Assembly (NCBI RefSeq): GCF_024643285.1 | Contig: NZ_JAMSLW010000004.1 | Location: forward strand, 248,001 to 312,000 | Length of the DNA stretch: 64,000 bases | Reading direction: 5' to 3' | Source of the DNA: Parapedobacter lycopersici | Lineage (GTDB): Bacteria > Bacteroidota > Bacteroidia > Sphingobacteriales > Sphingobacteriaceae | Part shown: in pieces, positions 27,730 through 36,033 of the stretch | How positions within the stretch are numbered: position 1 is the first letter of the stretch | How the letters are laid out: each line of letters begins with the position of its first letter | The notes under the pieces: model-generated | What the model saw: the letters and a program-made list of their open reading frames with translations, nothing else | Database searches by the model: none | Told to the model about the DNA's origin: nothing | Program-made: the position numbers and the translations under genes

Positions 27730-28596
27730 ATGTCAAAAGAGATCATTACCGTCAGCGGCAGTACAGGCAACATTGGTCATGAGCTGGTCAATCTGTTATC
27801 GGCAGCGGAAAGCTCCGTGCGGGCTGTTTTAAGAAATTTCGCGCGCGCGCGACCGCTTCCCGGTGTCACTTGGTTGCAGGCCGATGTGAGCGACGGGCGT
27901 GTGTTGGACGCAGTGCTTGCTGGAACTGACCGTCTGTTTATATTAACGGATAATGGACCGGGCTTTGGCCGGACGCAGATCGCGATGATTCACGCTGCGG
28001 AAAGACTTGGCGTAAAACACGTGGTCAAACTATCCGCGCTCGGCGCCTCCCCACACACCCAGTCGCCCTTGGCTCACGAACATTGGTTGGCGGAGCAGGC
28101 ACTGGAAAAATCCGGCATGTCGTGGACCATATTGCGGCCCCATGTATTTATGCAGAACTGGCTTGGAGAAGTAGCTGACACGGTCAGGTCAGAAGGCGCG
28201 ATTTATGCGGCGATTGGAGCGGGCAAGGTACCCTTTATCGATGCCCGCGATATTGCAGCCGTTGCGGCCGAGGCATTGCTGCATCCGGAAAAACACGCCG
28301 GCCAAAAATACGTGCTCACCGGCGACGTTGCGGTAGGGTATGAATCTCTTGCCCAGGCAATTTCAAAAGCAACGGGCAGGGACATCGTGTATAAATCGCT
28401 GTCCATGGAAGAGATGCGCGACCGTATGGAGAAACAGGGGATCGGCGCCGAAATGATCGATTCGTACCTTGCACTGGCGGCTTATCAAAAAGCCGGAGGC
28501 CCCACGGAGCGCGTTTCAGCGAGTGTAAAAGAAATATTGGGCCGCCCGGCCCGGACTATTGAAGATTTTGCGAAGGATTATCGGGAGCGCTTTTGA
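27730..28596 (+). CDS. NmrA/SDR-family NAD(P)-binding oxidoreductase
   Basis: Cytoplasmic Rossmann-fold protein of 288 residues. The start at 27730 gives MSKEIITVSGSTGNIGHELV, with the atypical-SDR nucleotide motif GSTGNIG; the 20 codons upstream in the same frame look non-coding. The region VVKLSALGASPHTQSPLAHEHW and IEDFAKDYRERF at the end fit the NmrA/QOR2-like group, which reduce quinones or act as redox sensors. The substrate is unknown. GC content rises sharply relative to the preceding histidine kinase gene. It converges with the MFS gene. Confidence 0.88.
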   Translation: MSKEIITVSGSTGNIGHELVNLLSAAESSVRAVLRNFARARPLPGVTWLQADVSDGRVLDAVLAGTDRLFILTDNGPGFGRTQIAMIHAAERLGVKHVVKLSALGASPHTQSPLAHEHWLAEQALEKSGMSWTILRPHVFMQNWLGEVADTVRSEGAIYAAIGAGKVPFIDARDIAAVAAEALLHPEKHAGQKYVLTGDVAVGYESLAQAISKATGRDIVYKSLSMEEMRDRMEKQGIGAEMIDSYLALAAYQKAGGPTERVSASVKEILGRPARTIEDFAKDYRERF

Positions 28597-28605
28597 GCTT
28601 AGTTC

Positions 28606-29838
28606 TTAAGTTGTCTGCCGTTTCATCTTCTTTTGCACGATGTGATGAATATTAAACATCAATACGATGCTTAACGCCATTGCCGCTATAGTAGCCCAGC
28701 CCAGTGTATCAAAGTTTTCAAAGCCACCGGCGTCATTTTGAATCAGTATCATACCGCCTAAATACGTAGCCACGCCCCCGGACAGTTGCTGAATGGAAGA
28801 ATTAATGTTCATAAATGCGCCCCGCTCCTCTTTTGCAGGAATTGCCGTCAATAATGCGGATGAAGTAATTATTCTTGAGGAGACAAAAACAGCCAGTATG
28901 GTATTGATCAGGATCACATAACCTAAGGAAGCGGTTTCCAGCTGTGTAAACAAATAGATCATCACGCTGGCCAGCGTACTGCCAAGGGCAAATAAATTGA
29001 ATTTTCCATACTTATCGCTCATCCAACCAAAAATGGGTGAAAAAACCAGTGTCGCTAAGCCGGTCACAAAAAATATGAGGGTCAGGTCTATTTCATTTAT
29101 CCCGATATTATTTACCAGAAAGGGGCTGGCAAAAGGCATGATCAGGAACCCGCCTGTTGCCAGGAAGAATGTAGTAGCAAAAGCAGCTAAATAATTCCTG
29201 TTCGTTAAAATGCTGGAGAACCTTTTCAGGATACCGGGATTATCACTGTTATTCAAATGATTATTAACAGGCCGTATGTATTTCAGGATAATGAGCAACG
29301 CAATAATGGCAATACCCACGATAATGTAAAAAGGAACATGCCAGCCCACGGTACTCGCAAAATACAGACCGATCGGGATGCCGAGCACCTGGCTGCCAGC
29401 AAATGCCATCTGCACAAAACTCATCACCCTGCCCCTTACCTCAAATGCAAAAACATCCGTAATGATTGCAAATGAAATGGCAGATAAAACACCTCCAAAA
29501 AAACCGGCCACAATTCTTGCCACAATAAGAAAATGGTAGTCCGGGGCTATTCCGCAAAGAAATGTCCCCACGATAAATCCGATTAAAATAACAACCAACA
29601 TTTTTTTGCGGTCAAATTTATCGGCTATCCCGCTTAATAAAATACCGGAAATACCCGCGCTGAATGCATAGGAAGAAACCAATATGCTGAACTCCCTCGA
29701 TGAAATCTGTAACTCCCGCATCAGCTGGGCCCCCAGAGGCGCCATCACCGCAAAATCCAGGACAATACAAAATTGCAGAATGGTAAGCATGGTGATCAAA
29801 AGTGCTTCATAAGCAGTAAACACGGTTTTCTTTATCAT
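28606..29838 (-). CDS. MFS transporter, drug-efflux-like
   Basis: Inner-membrane transporter of 410 residues with 12 predicted helices. LSGIADKFDRKKMLVVILIG is the conserved loop 2-3 motif of the major facilitator superfamily. IGWMSDKYGKFNLFALG is the matching loop of the second half. IAPDYHFLIVARIVAGFFGG resembles DHA1 drug:proton antiporters (AraJ/YdhP type). The substrate cannot be assigned. It converges with the NmrA gene (9-base gap), so any link is by proximity only. Confidence 0.88.
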   Translation of the reverse strand: MIKKTVFTAYEALLITMLTILQFCIVLDFAVMAPLGAQLMRELQISSREFSILVSSYAFSAGISGILLSGIADKFDRKKMLVVILIGFIVGTFLCGIAPDYHFLIVARIVAGFFGGVLSAISFAIITDVFAFEVRGRVMSFVQMAFAGSQVLGIPIGLYFASTVGWHVPFYIIVGIAIIALLIILKYIRPVNNHLNNSDNPGILKRFSSILTNRNYLAAFATTFFLATGGFLIMPFASPFLVNNIGINEIDLTLIFFVTGLATLVFSPIFGWMSDKYGKFNLFALGSTLASVMIYLFTQLETASLGYVILINTILAVFVSSRIITSSALLTAIPAKEERGAFMNINSSIQQLSGGVATYLGGMILIQNDAGGFENFDTLGWATIAAMALSIVLMFNIHHIVQKKMKRQTT

Positions 29839-30023
29839 GATTTCGTACTAAGGGACGGCAAAAATACACCTAAAAAACAAGATTAGTGTGGATTTTAAGT
29901 CAATAGGCAACTGTAAACCGGGCCTATCAGCAAAGGACCACAGCAACAGGCGTATAGCACGATGGAAGCTGTTTTAACGCCCGCGTGTATTCACCTGTTC
30001 CAGAAAAGGCGGCGGGGAAAGGA

Positions 30024-30977
30024 TCAGATTTTACCTAGCGCAAAAGCAAGCGCATTCAAGTCCTGTTTCATGAGGTTGATATTCGATTCCAGCTGGTCGT
30101 ACATATCCGCCCGGTTGTTCAGTTCTTCACTTGAATAGATGCCGCCTTCCCCGAAATACAACTGGACAAGGGAGCCATCGGCATTCGGTTCAATCTGGCC
30201 AAGTGAGGTCCACTTTTCGATAATCTGCTGACGCAGGGATTTTTGGTCAGCGCTTTCGGGGTCGTGATAATTCAGGTAGTACCAGATTGCCGGAGGGAAA
30301 ATGGTGGAGACTTCCGTACCGTACCATACGTCTTTCAGGGCATTCCGCTGGTGCTGGAAGGTGACCGATTCTTTATTAAAGAGCATCATCAGGCCCAGGC
30401 TGGCCTCGCCTACCCCTGATGTGACGCCCACGATGTTACTCGTTCGGTCATCCGGAATGACGCCTCCTGTCAATATGGCGCCGAGTGCGCCGACAACGAT
30501 GGCACCCTTCGTCAATTTTGACTCCCGCTCATCCTGTATGCCGGAGAGGTAATTAGCAACCTGGCTGGTGCGTTCTTCCTCGCAATCCATTTCCGAGGAT
30601 ACGGCTGAAATTTCAATGGACATGGTATTGACCCGGTTGTCCATTTCCTGTTTGATCTCCAGGATTTCAAGCCGGTTGGCAACCGTATGATTATCTTTCC
30701 TGGATTTCAACTCCGCATAGCGCTCCATCAGCTGCAGAATACCTATTGCATTCGCTATATTCAGCGTATTATGGCTAAACCGTCCGGAAAGGGTACCGGA
30801 GATTTCCTGTTCATGCAACGGAACAGGAAGTTCGTCCTTGGTGTAATCATATACATTCCGCTGATTGCAGTTACTTCGGTAGAGCGATTCGCGAATGCTT
30901 GCATCCTTAACCGTCCTGCAGGATACGCATATGCCCATCCCGAGGAGAAATAGCCAAAACCCTGATTTGCTGAACAT
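30024..30977 (-). CDS. Uncharacterised lipoprotein with internal hydrophobic segment
   Basis: Predicted lipoprotein of 317 residues; family not recognised. The signal peptide MFSKSGFWLFLLGMGICVSC ends in a lipobox Cys. A helical, coiled-coil-like part (LEILEIKQEMDNRVNTMSIEI) is followed by a glycine-rich hydrophobic stretch, GAIVVGALGAILTGGVI. It then ends in a mixed C-terminal part with SLVQLYFGEGGIYSSEELNN. The hydrophobic stretch could insert into a membrane or form a helical hairpin. It lies 16 bases after the GH20 gene and is read with it, so it may be co-transcribed. Confidence 0.7.
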   Translation of the reverse strand: MFSKSGFWLFLLGMGICVSCRTVKDASIRESLYRSNCNQRNVYDYTKDELPVPLHEQEISGTLSGRFSHNTLNIANAIGILQLMERYAELKSRKDNHTVANRLEILEIKQEMDNRVNTMSIEISAVSSEMDCEEERTSQVANYLSGIQDERESKLTKGAIVVGALGAILTGGVIPDDRTSNIVGVTSGVGEASLGLMMLFNKESVTFQHQRNALKDVWYGTEVSTIFPPAIWYYLNYHDPESADQKSLRQQIIEKWTSLGQIEPNADGSLVQLYFGEGGIYSSEELNNRADMYDQLESNINLMKQDLNALAFALGKI

Positions 30978-30993
30978 ACTAATATATCAATGT

Positions 30994-32571
30994 CTAATCT
31001 GTTGCTTTTTCCAATTTTGCCAGGAGCGATTTTAAGCGCGCATTCCGCAACTCATTTTCGAGGTTGAGTTCTGAAAGATAAAACGCGTGCTTTTGCAGGT
31101 CGATAAACCGCTTATCCAGTTCTTCCGGACGGAGTTGGTGCAGGCGATCAGCCAGTTCGCCGGGTGTGGCACCACCCAAGCCGGGCAGGTTCAACTGGTA
31201 TTCCACCGCCATACACTCGAGGTAAAATGTCCGGATGTCACTCATCAACAGGTAATGTGCAAACTCATCCTGGTTTTTTGACGGCTTCAGCTGCCTGAGC
31301 AGGTCTGACGCCAGCGCGGCGCTGTCCCGTAACGCCGCCACAGTCATTCCGGGGCGACTTACACGTCCCTGTGTAACTTCGTAAGGTGTCATGGTCAATG
31401 CCCGCCAGAAGACATCAACTGCGGCGTCATCAAATCCATAGGCCTCCCGGGTATAGGTATGGACAAATTTGTTAATATCCAACGGTTCAGCAGAATGGAG
31501 ACTCTCAAAATAAGCCGCCACCAATAAATTGAATCCCGTAAGCGGATAGACACGCCGGATGGCGGGCAGGTCGATGATATCCGAAGACGATTCAAAGACC
31601 GGGGAGTATATACCCGAGGTAGACCAGGAGGTCATTACGATGCCCTTGTATCCCAGCTCCCTTGCCTGGGGGACAAACGACTGAATATTTAAGAAGTGCT
31701 TATTCCAATCGGCCAGAAAATAATTGTCGGGGTGACTGCGGATCGACGGCGCTCCCCAGACTTCATAGCCGCTTTCAACGAGCTGCCGGTGGTCGCCGAA
31801 CCGGTCTAATGGCCAGCCGTAATTCCAGTCCACAAACACCGTTTCCTTCGGCAGGTCGCGGAAGGCATCGGGATATTTCAGTGCAATGTCGGCCCAGACA
31901 ATGGGGCGCTTACCCAGGGAAACCACCAGTTCACACAGCATTTTCAGGTAGTCACCATACAGTCGCCCCCGGCCTACCCTGGCAATTTTCTCCTGTGATT
32001 CCTTCGAATGCCCCAACAGGTAGGTTTCATCCCCGCCAATGTGGATATAATCAGATGTATGGGTTTCGATCAGGTCGCGGTAGAGATCGGTGAACAGGGC
32101 TTTACACAAATCCTCTTTCAGTGGATTTACCTGTGAAAAGTCTTTCTGGTCTTCCCGGAGATCGCGGTATCGGTAATGCCGGAGGATATACTCCACGTGC
32201 CCAAAGCTCTGTTGTAGCGGTATCACGTCAATCCCCAATGAGTCGCAATAAGCGACAAACGATTTTACCTCCTCGCGGCTGTACGCATACCTGTTGGAGA
32301 TCACCTGATGCTGCCGGTAGGGATAGGAAGCCTCCCACTCCATGATCAGCGTATTGATTCCGTTTTCACTGAGCTCATGTGCAAACGCCCGCAATGCCGG
32401 CATTTTCATGACCTGCACGCGGAGGTCCAGGTGAAAGCCCCGTACCTGAAAGCCGGTCTGCATACGGCCTGCACTCCTCGCGTGACCGGCCAATGAAACC
32501 GTGAGGGCAAGGCAAAGTATCAGGGGAAATAGCCCTTTATATCGTGCGTCGCGGTGCATTAACTTATTCAT
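30994..32571 (-). CDS. Glycoside hydrolase family 20, beta-N-acetylhexosaminidase-like
   Basis: Exported glycosidase of 525 residues. The N-terminus has basic residues then LFPLILCLALTVSLAGHA, a signal peptide. The TIM barrel starts at GFHLDLRVQVMK, and DYIHIGGDETYLLG holds the GH20 catalytic Asp181-Glu182 pair, where substrate-assisted catalysis by the acetamido group takes place. Later barrel motifs are RPIVWADIALKYP, VFVDWNYGWP and IVMTSWSTSGIY. It should remove terminal GlcNAc or GalNAc. The usual small GH20 N-terminal domain is missing or very short. A lipoprotein gene lies just downstream. Confidence 0.9.
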   Translation of the reverse strand: MNKLMHRDARYKGLFPLILCLALTVSLAGHARSAGRMQTGFQVRGFHLDLRVQVMKMPALRAFAHELSENGINTLIMEWEASYPYRQHQVISNRYAYSREEVKSFVAYCDSLGIDVIPLQQSFGHVEYILRHYRYRDLREDQKDFSQVNPLKEDLCKALFTDLYRDLIETHTSDYIHIGGDETYLLGHSKESQEKIARVGRGRLYGDYLKMLCELVVSLGKRPIVWADIALKYPDAFRDLPKETVFVDWNYGWPLDRFGDHRQLVESGYEVWGAPSIRSHPDNYFLADWNKHFLNIQSFVPQARELGYKGIVMTSWSTSGIYSPVFESSSDIIDLPAIRRVYPLTGFNLLVAAYFESLHSAEPLDINKFVHTYTREAYGFDDAAVDVFWRALTMTPYEVTQGRVSRPGMTVAALRDSAALASDLLRQLKPSKNQDEFAHYLLMSDIRTFYLECMAVEYQLNLPGLGGATPGELADRLHQLRPEELDKRFIDLQKHAFYLSELNLENELRNARLKSLLAKLEKATD

Positions 32572-32694
32572 TCTTTATCTGGTTTTACTTGGTGGAACTG
32601 CACAGGCAATATAGTGAAAGTTAGGCAAATCATGGTGCTTTGAAAAAATAGAACTACCCTAATTATCGGTAGTTTTTTTTACCTAAAGATCGGT

Positions 32695-32726
32695 ATTGAC
32701 GCTTAAAGAGACTGCCGATACCTTTG
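32695..32726 (+). promoter_or_regulatory. Promoter of the 32.8 kb lipoprotein gene
   Basis: ATTG at 32695-32698 and TACCTTTG at 32719-32726 have 20-base spacing. The -7 box is a perfect TAnnTTTG. Confidence 0.7.
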
Positions 32727-32777
32727 TGTATTAAGGGATTGGTTTCCCGATTTCAAGGCAAATTAAATAATAAGAAA

Positions 32778-33185
32778 ATGAAGACGAAAAAAATCGCGCC
32801 CTGGTTAGTTGTTTGTTTGATTGCCATTGCTGGCTGCGGCAAGGATGACACCACCCCCGATGATGGCTCCCCCCTGTTTGAACCCGCCGATTTTGAGATT
32901 GTCAACATCGATCCGACACAGGATGATTATTACGGTGGCGATGTTTATGTCGGATACGACGTAAAGAACGTTTCCGGACGTGATTATGATGGAAGCACAA
33001 CTGTTTTTTTTGATATCCGGTGGACTGTAAAGACCACCGACGGTATACTTTATCATGCGCTGCGCGGGATGCCCAATGATCTGCTGAAAGATGCCGTGAG
33101 TTCAGAATCGGTTGTTATTGATCTTTCTCCCGGCAAAACAGCCGATCTCTCTTCCTTAACTTATGAAGTAATTGTAGATGAATAA
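32778..33185 (+). CDS. Small uncharacterised lipoprotein
   Basis: Predicted lipoprotein of 135 residues. The ATG at 32778 begins MKTKKIAPWLVVCLIAIAGC with the lipobox Cys; the upstream in-frame ATG has no signal peptide. After an acidic linker the mature part looks all-beta (FEIVNIDPTQDDYYGGDVYV, VGYDVKNVSGRDYDGS), like an immunoglobulin-type or CARDB-like fold that could bind partner proteins or glycans. The function is unknown. It has its own consensus promoter and is the only gene of its transcript, converging with the AraC gene. Confidence 0.75.
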   Translation: MKTKKIAPWLVVCLIAIAGCGKDDTTPDDGSPLFEPADFEIVNIDPTQDDYYGGDVYVGYDVKNVSGRDYDGSTTVFFDIRWTVKTTDGILYHALRGMPNDLLKDAVSSESVVIDLSPGKTADLSSLTYEVIVDE

Positions 33186-33213
33186 TCCCCGCTGAACCAC
33201 TGTCGGCAACGTT

Positions 33214-34080
33214 TTATTTTTTCCGGACAGGGATCCATACTTCGCAATAAGCGTAACCTGCTACCTGTTGGTCCATTTTCGTAAACGAAAAAACGGGTGC
33301 ATCAACCAGTTCGTAATTAGATACGGGAAGCCATTCGGAATATGCCTTTGCCATGGTCTGCTGCAAGGTAGCAGGGAAGACACCTTCATTTGGAAATACT
33401 GCCCAGGAGCAGGCTTCCATCGGTATTTTTTCCAATCCGTTGCCGACATGGTTTTCAGTCGTTAACACGCCTATCAAATGAGTCAGCCCCCCTTCTTCTT
33501 TTTGGAAGCGCGTATCCGCATCGTAAGAAACATTGACAATTTCCTGTGGGGGCATGTTTTGAAGGGCATGCATTGCCTCTTTTTGTTCGGCCGTTATGCT
33601 TTTGGCAAGTTGGACTATCTCATTATTAATCCCTTCGAATTGCATCGGCACACGTTTACTTACGCCGACGAAATTAAATGCGGGTTTGTCTTCAATCCGA
33701 AATTCCATGGTGTTTCCTCCTTTGACTGTAATGATAAATGAAAGCTTGGGAAATGATTTATTTACGTTGTTTTTGATTACTTCAGAGGGTAGAATACCGC
33801 TCCATTTTTTAAATGCCCGGGTAAAACCTTCGATGGACTGATAACCATATTTAAAGGCAATGTCCGTTACCTTCTCCCCATTTAACAAATCCTGATACGC
33901 CTCCGACAGCTTTCTGTACTTAATGTACTCACTCAGTGTTAGCCCCGAAAGGTAAAAAAACACCTTTCGAAAATGATAGTCGGATACCCCGGCATGTTCC
34001 GCAATTATTTCAAGGGACAGGTTATCATCGGTTAAATGATCTTCGATATAATCGATCACCTGATTTAATTCGTTCAGCAT
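33214..34080 (-). CDS. AraC-type regulator with GyrI-like domain
   Basis: DNA-binding regulator of 288 residues. The two AraC helix-turn-helix units are at the N-terminus: SLEIIAEHAGVSDYHFRKVF and VTDIAFKYGYQSIEGFTRAF, followed by FKKWSGILPSEV. The C-terminal half (FRIEDKPAFNFVGVSKRVPM ... YAYCEVWIPV) is a GyrI-like (Rob/BmrR type) small-molecule binding domain. Such proteins act as drug or toxicant sensors, as in Rob, SoxS-like and BmrR systems. Its targets are not evident. The nearest candidate is the MFS exporter 3.4 kb away (speculative). Confidence 0.9.
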   Translation of the reverse strand: MLNELNQVIDYIEDHLTDDNLSLEIIAEHAGVSDYHFRKVFFYLSGLTLSEYIKYRKLSEAYQDLLNGEKVTDIAFKYGYQSIEGFTRAFKKWSGILPSEVIKNNVNKSFPKLSFIITVKGGNTMEFRIEDKPAFNFVGVSKRVPMQFEGINNEIVQLAKSITAEQKEAMHALQNMPPQEIVNVSYDADTRFQKEEGGLTHLIGVLTTENHVGNGLEKIPMEACSWAVFPNEGVFPATLQQTMAKAYSEWLPVSNYELVDAPVFSFTKMDQQVAGYAYCEVWIPVRKK

Positions 34081-34307
34081 TAATTTCTCCTTTTTAGTTC
34101 CACAAAATTACGACTGTTGTTTTTCCGATGCCCGACTTTTACATACAAATAATATCGGGTGGCCAGTCCCGCAGCAACGGTATATATTTATGAAGGCGCT
34201 GCGGACAAAACCGCGCAAGAAAATAAACCGGCTGTACGGTAGGAAAAGACAGATTATGCAGTTCATTCCGGATATCGTTAATCTTTACAGAAAATTACAG
34301 TCTGCTA

Positions 34308-34338
34308 TTTTCAAAACTGCTGACGATTTGTATTTTTG
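34308..34338 (+). promoter_or_regulatory. Promoter of tRNA-Pro(CGG)
   Basis: TATTTTTG at 34331-34338 is a perfect -7 box. TTTT at 34308-34311 is a near -33 element, 19 bases away. The tRNA starts 17 bases after the -7 box. Confidence 0.65.
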
Positions 34339-34355
34339 TACACTTTTTAAAATTT

Positions 34356-34429
34356 CGGGATGTAGCGCAGCCCGGTAGCGCGCTTCGTTCGGGACGAAGA
34401 GGCCGCAGGTTCGAATCCTGTCATCCCGA
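34356..34429 (+). tRNA. tRNA-Pro (CGG)
   Basis: 74-nt cloverleaf. The acceptor is CGGGATG/CATCCCG with discriminator A. The anticodon stem CTTCG/CGAAG encloses loop TTCGGGA (anticodon CGG), and the T-loop contains TTCGAATC. No CCA is encoded. Confidence 0.96.
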
Positions 34430-34476
34430 CTTAAATAGCAAAGCCCGTTCTTAGAGCGGGCTTTGCTATTTAAGTC
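34428..34476 (+). terminator. 20-bp perfect hairpin overlapping the tRNA-Pro(CGG) 3' end
   Basis: The arm 34428-34447 is exactly complementary to 34457-34476, and the loop-side bases TTC/GAG can add three pairs (one G-U). The left arm includes the last acceptor base and the discriminator of the tRNA. The central GCAAAGCCCG/CGGGCTTTGC is a normal terminator core. Confidence 0.8.
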
Positions 34477-34747
34477 ATTTTGCTGATTACCAAATCGGAA
34501 ACATCAGATTTGGGGCGTTAAACTATGGTTTTATATCTTTAAGTTTTTGTATCTTTACAATTCATGCAAAAACAGCTATTCACATATTACAATTTAGCGA
34601 CGGGAATGATTGCCTGATTCCGGGTGTCTTGCTTCTTGCGTTGTCAGCTTGATAATAAATATGTTGTCAGGGGTATTGGCATATGAGTGAGTCATTCGGA
34701 CGGTAAAGAATTAGCAGTCTAATTTTCAACATTCTAAATTATTAATA

Positions 34748-35800
34748 GTGAATAACCTAGCATTATTTGGCTGGAATAGCAACCTATTTCAGCTTAAACA
34801 AGCATCTTCATATAGTCATCTTTTTCATGGCCGTGTTTCGACTGTAAACAAAACCAACTACGAGGTTGTCTCCGAGAGTGGTTTGCTGTTTTGCGAACTG
34901 ACGGGCAGTCTGCTCTTTGGAAAGTCATCGTTTGACCTACCGTGTACAGGCGACTGGGTGATCTTTCAGCCTTTTGACGATGACAAAGGAATAATCGTCG
35001 ATATCCTCCCTCGCGTCCGCACGCTATACCGTAGAAAGAGCGGCACCGCATCAGACAAACAGGCGATAGCGTCTCATATTGACAAGGCCTTTATTGTTCA
35101 AAGCCTTGATGCCAATTTTAATCCCCGTCGAACCGAGCGTTTTATGGTCCAGGTAATGGAAGAAAACATTCAGCCAATACTTATACTCACTAAATCTGAC
35201 TTGAAATTTAACCGACAGGATGTAGCTGATTCGTTAAAACACATTACCAGCCAAGCGCCCGTATTTTTCACAAGCATTCATTCCACAGCATCCATTGTTC
35301 TTGTACGGGAATCTATTCGGCCGGGAGAAACAGTTGTGTTTGTAGGATCCTCTGGTGTAGGAAAAAGTTCGTTAGTTAATGCGTTGTGCGAACAAACGGT
35401 ATTTCTCACCTCCGAGACGAGCACCGCTACCGGGAAAGGCAGGCACACTTCAACCCGGAGAGAAATGGTATTGATGAATGGCTCCGGCGTTTTGATTGAC
35501 ACACCTGGTGTAAGAGAGTTCGGCATAGCCGTAGACACTCCCGAAACATTAGAAGGTATATTTGATATCTCCGGATTTGCCGGTTCCTGTCGCTTCGACA
35601 ATTGTACACATGTTACCGAGCCCGGGTGTGCGGTTAAGGATGCCGTAAACAACGGTATTTTAGAACCCGATGTGTACGAAAGCTACCTGAAATTGCGAAA
35701 GGAATCATGGCATTTTTCCGCTTCTGAACACGAAAAGCGCAAAAGAGACAAATCTTTTTCAAAAATCGGAGAAGAGGCCAAACAAATAAAGAAACGCTGA
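34748..35800 (+). CDS. rsgA: RsgA-type ribosome-associated GTPase
   Basis: Circularly permuted GTPase of 350 residues that aids 30S subunit maturation. An OB-fold comes first (HGRVSTVNKTNYEVVSESG). The G-motifs follow in permuted order: ILTKSDL (G4), VGSSGVGKSSLVNAL (G1), TATGKGRHTSTRRE (G2) and LIDTPGVREFG (G3). The C-terminal zinc motif is CRFDNCTHVTEPGC. The start is a GTG with no strong ribosome-binding site. AT-rich composition and an unusual N-terminus (NNLALFGWNSNLFQLKQ) suggest a second or transferred copy; the standard chromosomal RsgA may lie elsewhere. The stop is followed by a strong terminator. Confidence 0.9.
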   Translation: MNNLALFGWNSNLFQLKQASSYSHLFHGRVSTVNKTNYEVVSESGLLFCELTGSLLFGKSSFDLPCTGDWVIFQPFDDDKGIIVDILPRVRTLYRRKSGTASDKQAIASHIDKAFIVQSLDANFNPRRTERFMVQVMEENIQPILILTKSDLKFNRQDVADSLKHITSQAPVFFTSIHSTASIVLVRESIRPGETVVFVGSSGVGKSSLVNALCEQTVFLTSETSTATGKGRHTSTRREMVLMNGSGVLIDTPGVREFGIAVDTPETLEGIFDISGFAGSCRFDNCTHVTEPGCAVKDAVNNGILEPDVYESYLKLRKESWHFSASEHEKRKRDKSFSKIGEEAKQIKKR

Positions 35801-35839
35801 TCCTTTTTTACAAACACTATTTCAAAAACTGTAAATAAT

Positions 35840-35868
35840 AAAATCGGAGTTGACCACTCCGATTTTTT
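35840..35868 (+). terminator. Terminator of rsgA
   Basis: AAATCGGAGT and ACTCCGATTT form a 10-bp stem with a five-base loop, followed by a T-run, 40 bases after the rsgA stop. Confidence 0.85.
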
Positions 35869-36008
35869 ACTTTTAAATACATAGGGTTTATGCGTTCAGA
35901 AATCTTTTGACCGCTGGCTTTTTCTATTGGCTAATCCGCGCGGATGGCTTCTGTATGAAACCGTTTCGATCACTCAATGGTGTGTATAAATACCGAACAG
36001 ATATTTTA

Positions 36009-36016
36009 TATCTTTG
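36009..36016 (+). promoter_or_regulatory. -7 box of the FG-GAP gene
   Basis: TATCTTTG, a perfect TAnnTTTG, 17 bases before the ATG at 36034. The implied leader is only about 10-12 bases long. Confidence 0.6.
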
Positions 36017-36033
36017 ACAACCAATTTAATAAG

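Noticed and set aside
32653-32680. ACTACC/GGTAGT hairpin with a T-run upstream of the 32.8 kb lipoprotein gene
   Set aside because: No gene ends just before it on the plus strand and it is a short 6-bp stem. It may be a chance structure, so it is not listed as a terminator.
25408-34429. The two tRNA-Pro genes as att sites of an integrated element
   Set aside because: They have different anticodons, both are full length, and no integrase, mobility gene or matching direct repeat beyond the normal tRNA similarity was found. Kept only as a low-scoring synteny idea.
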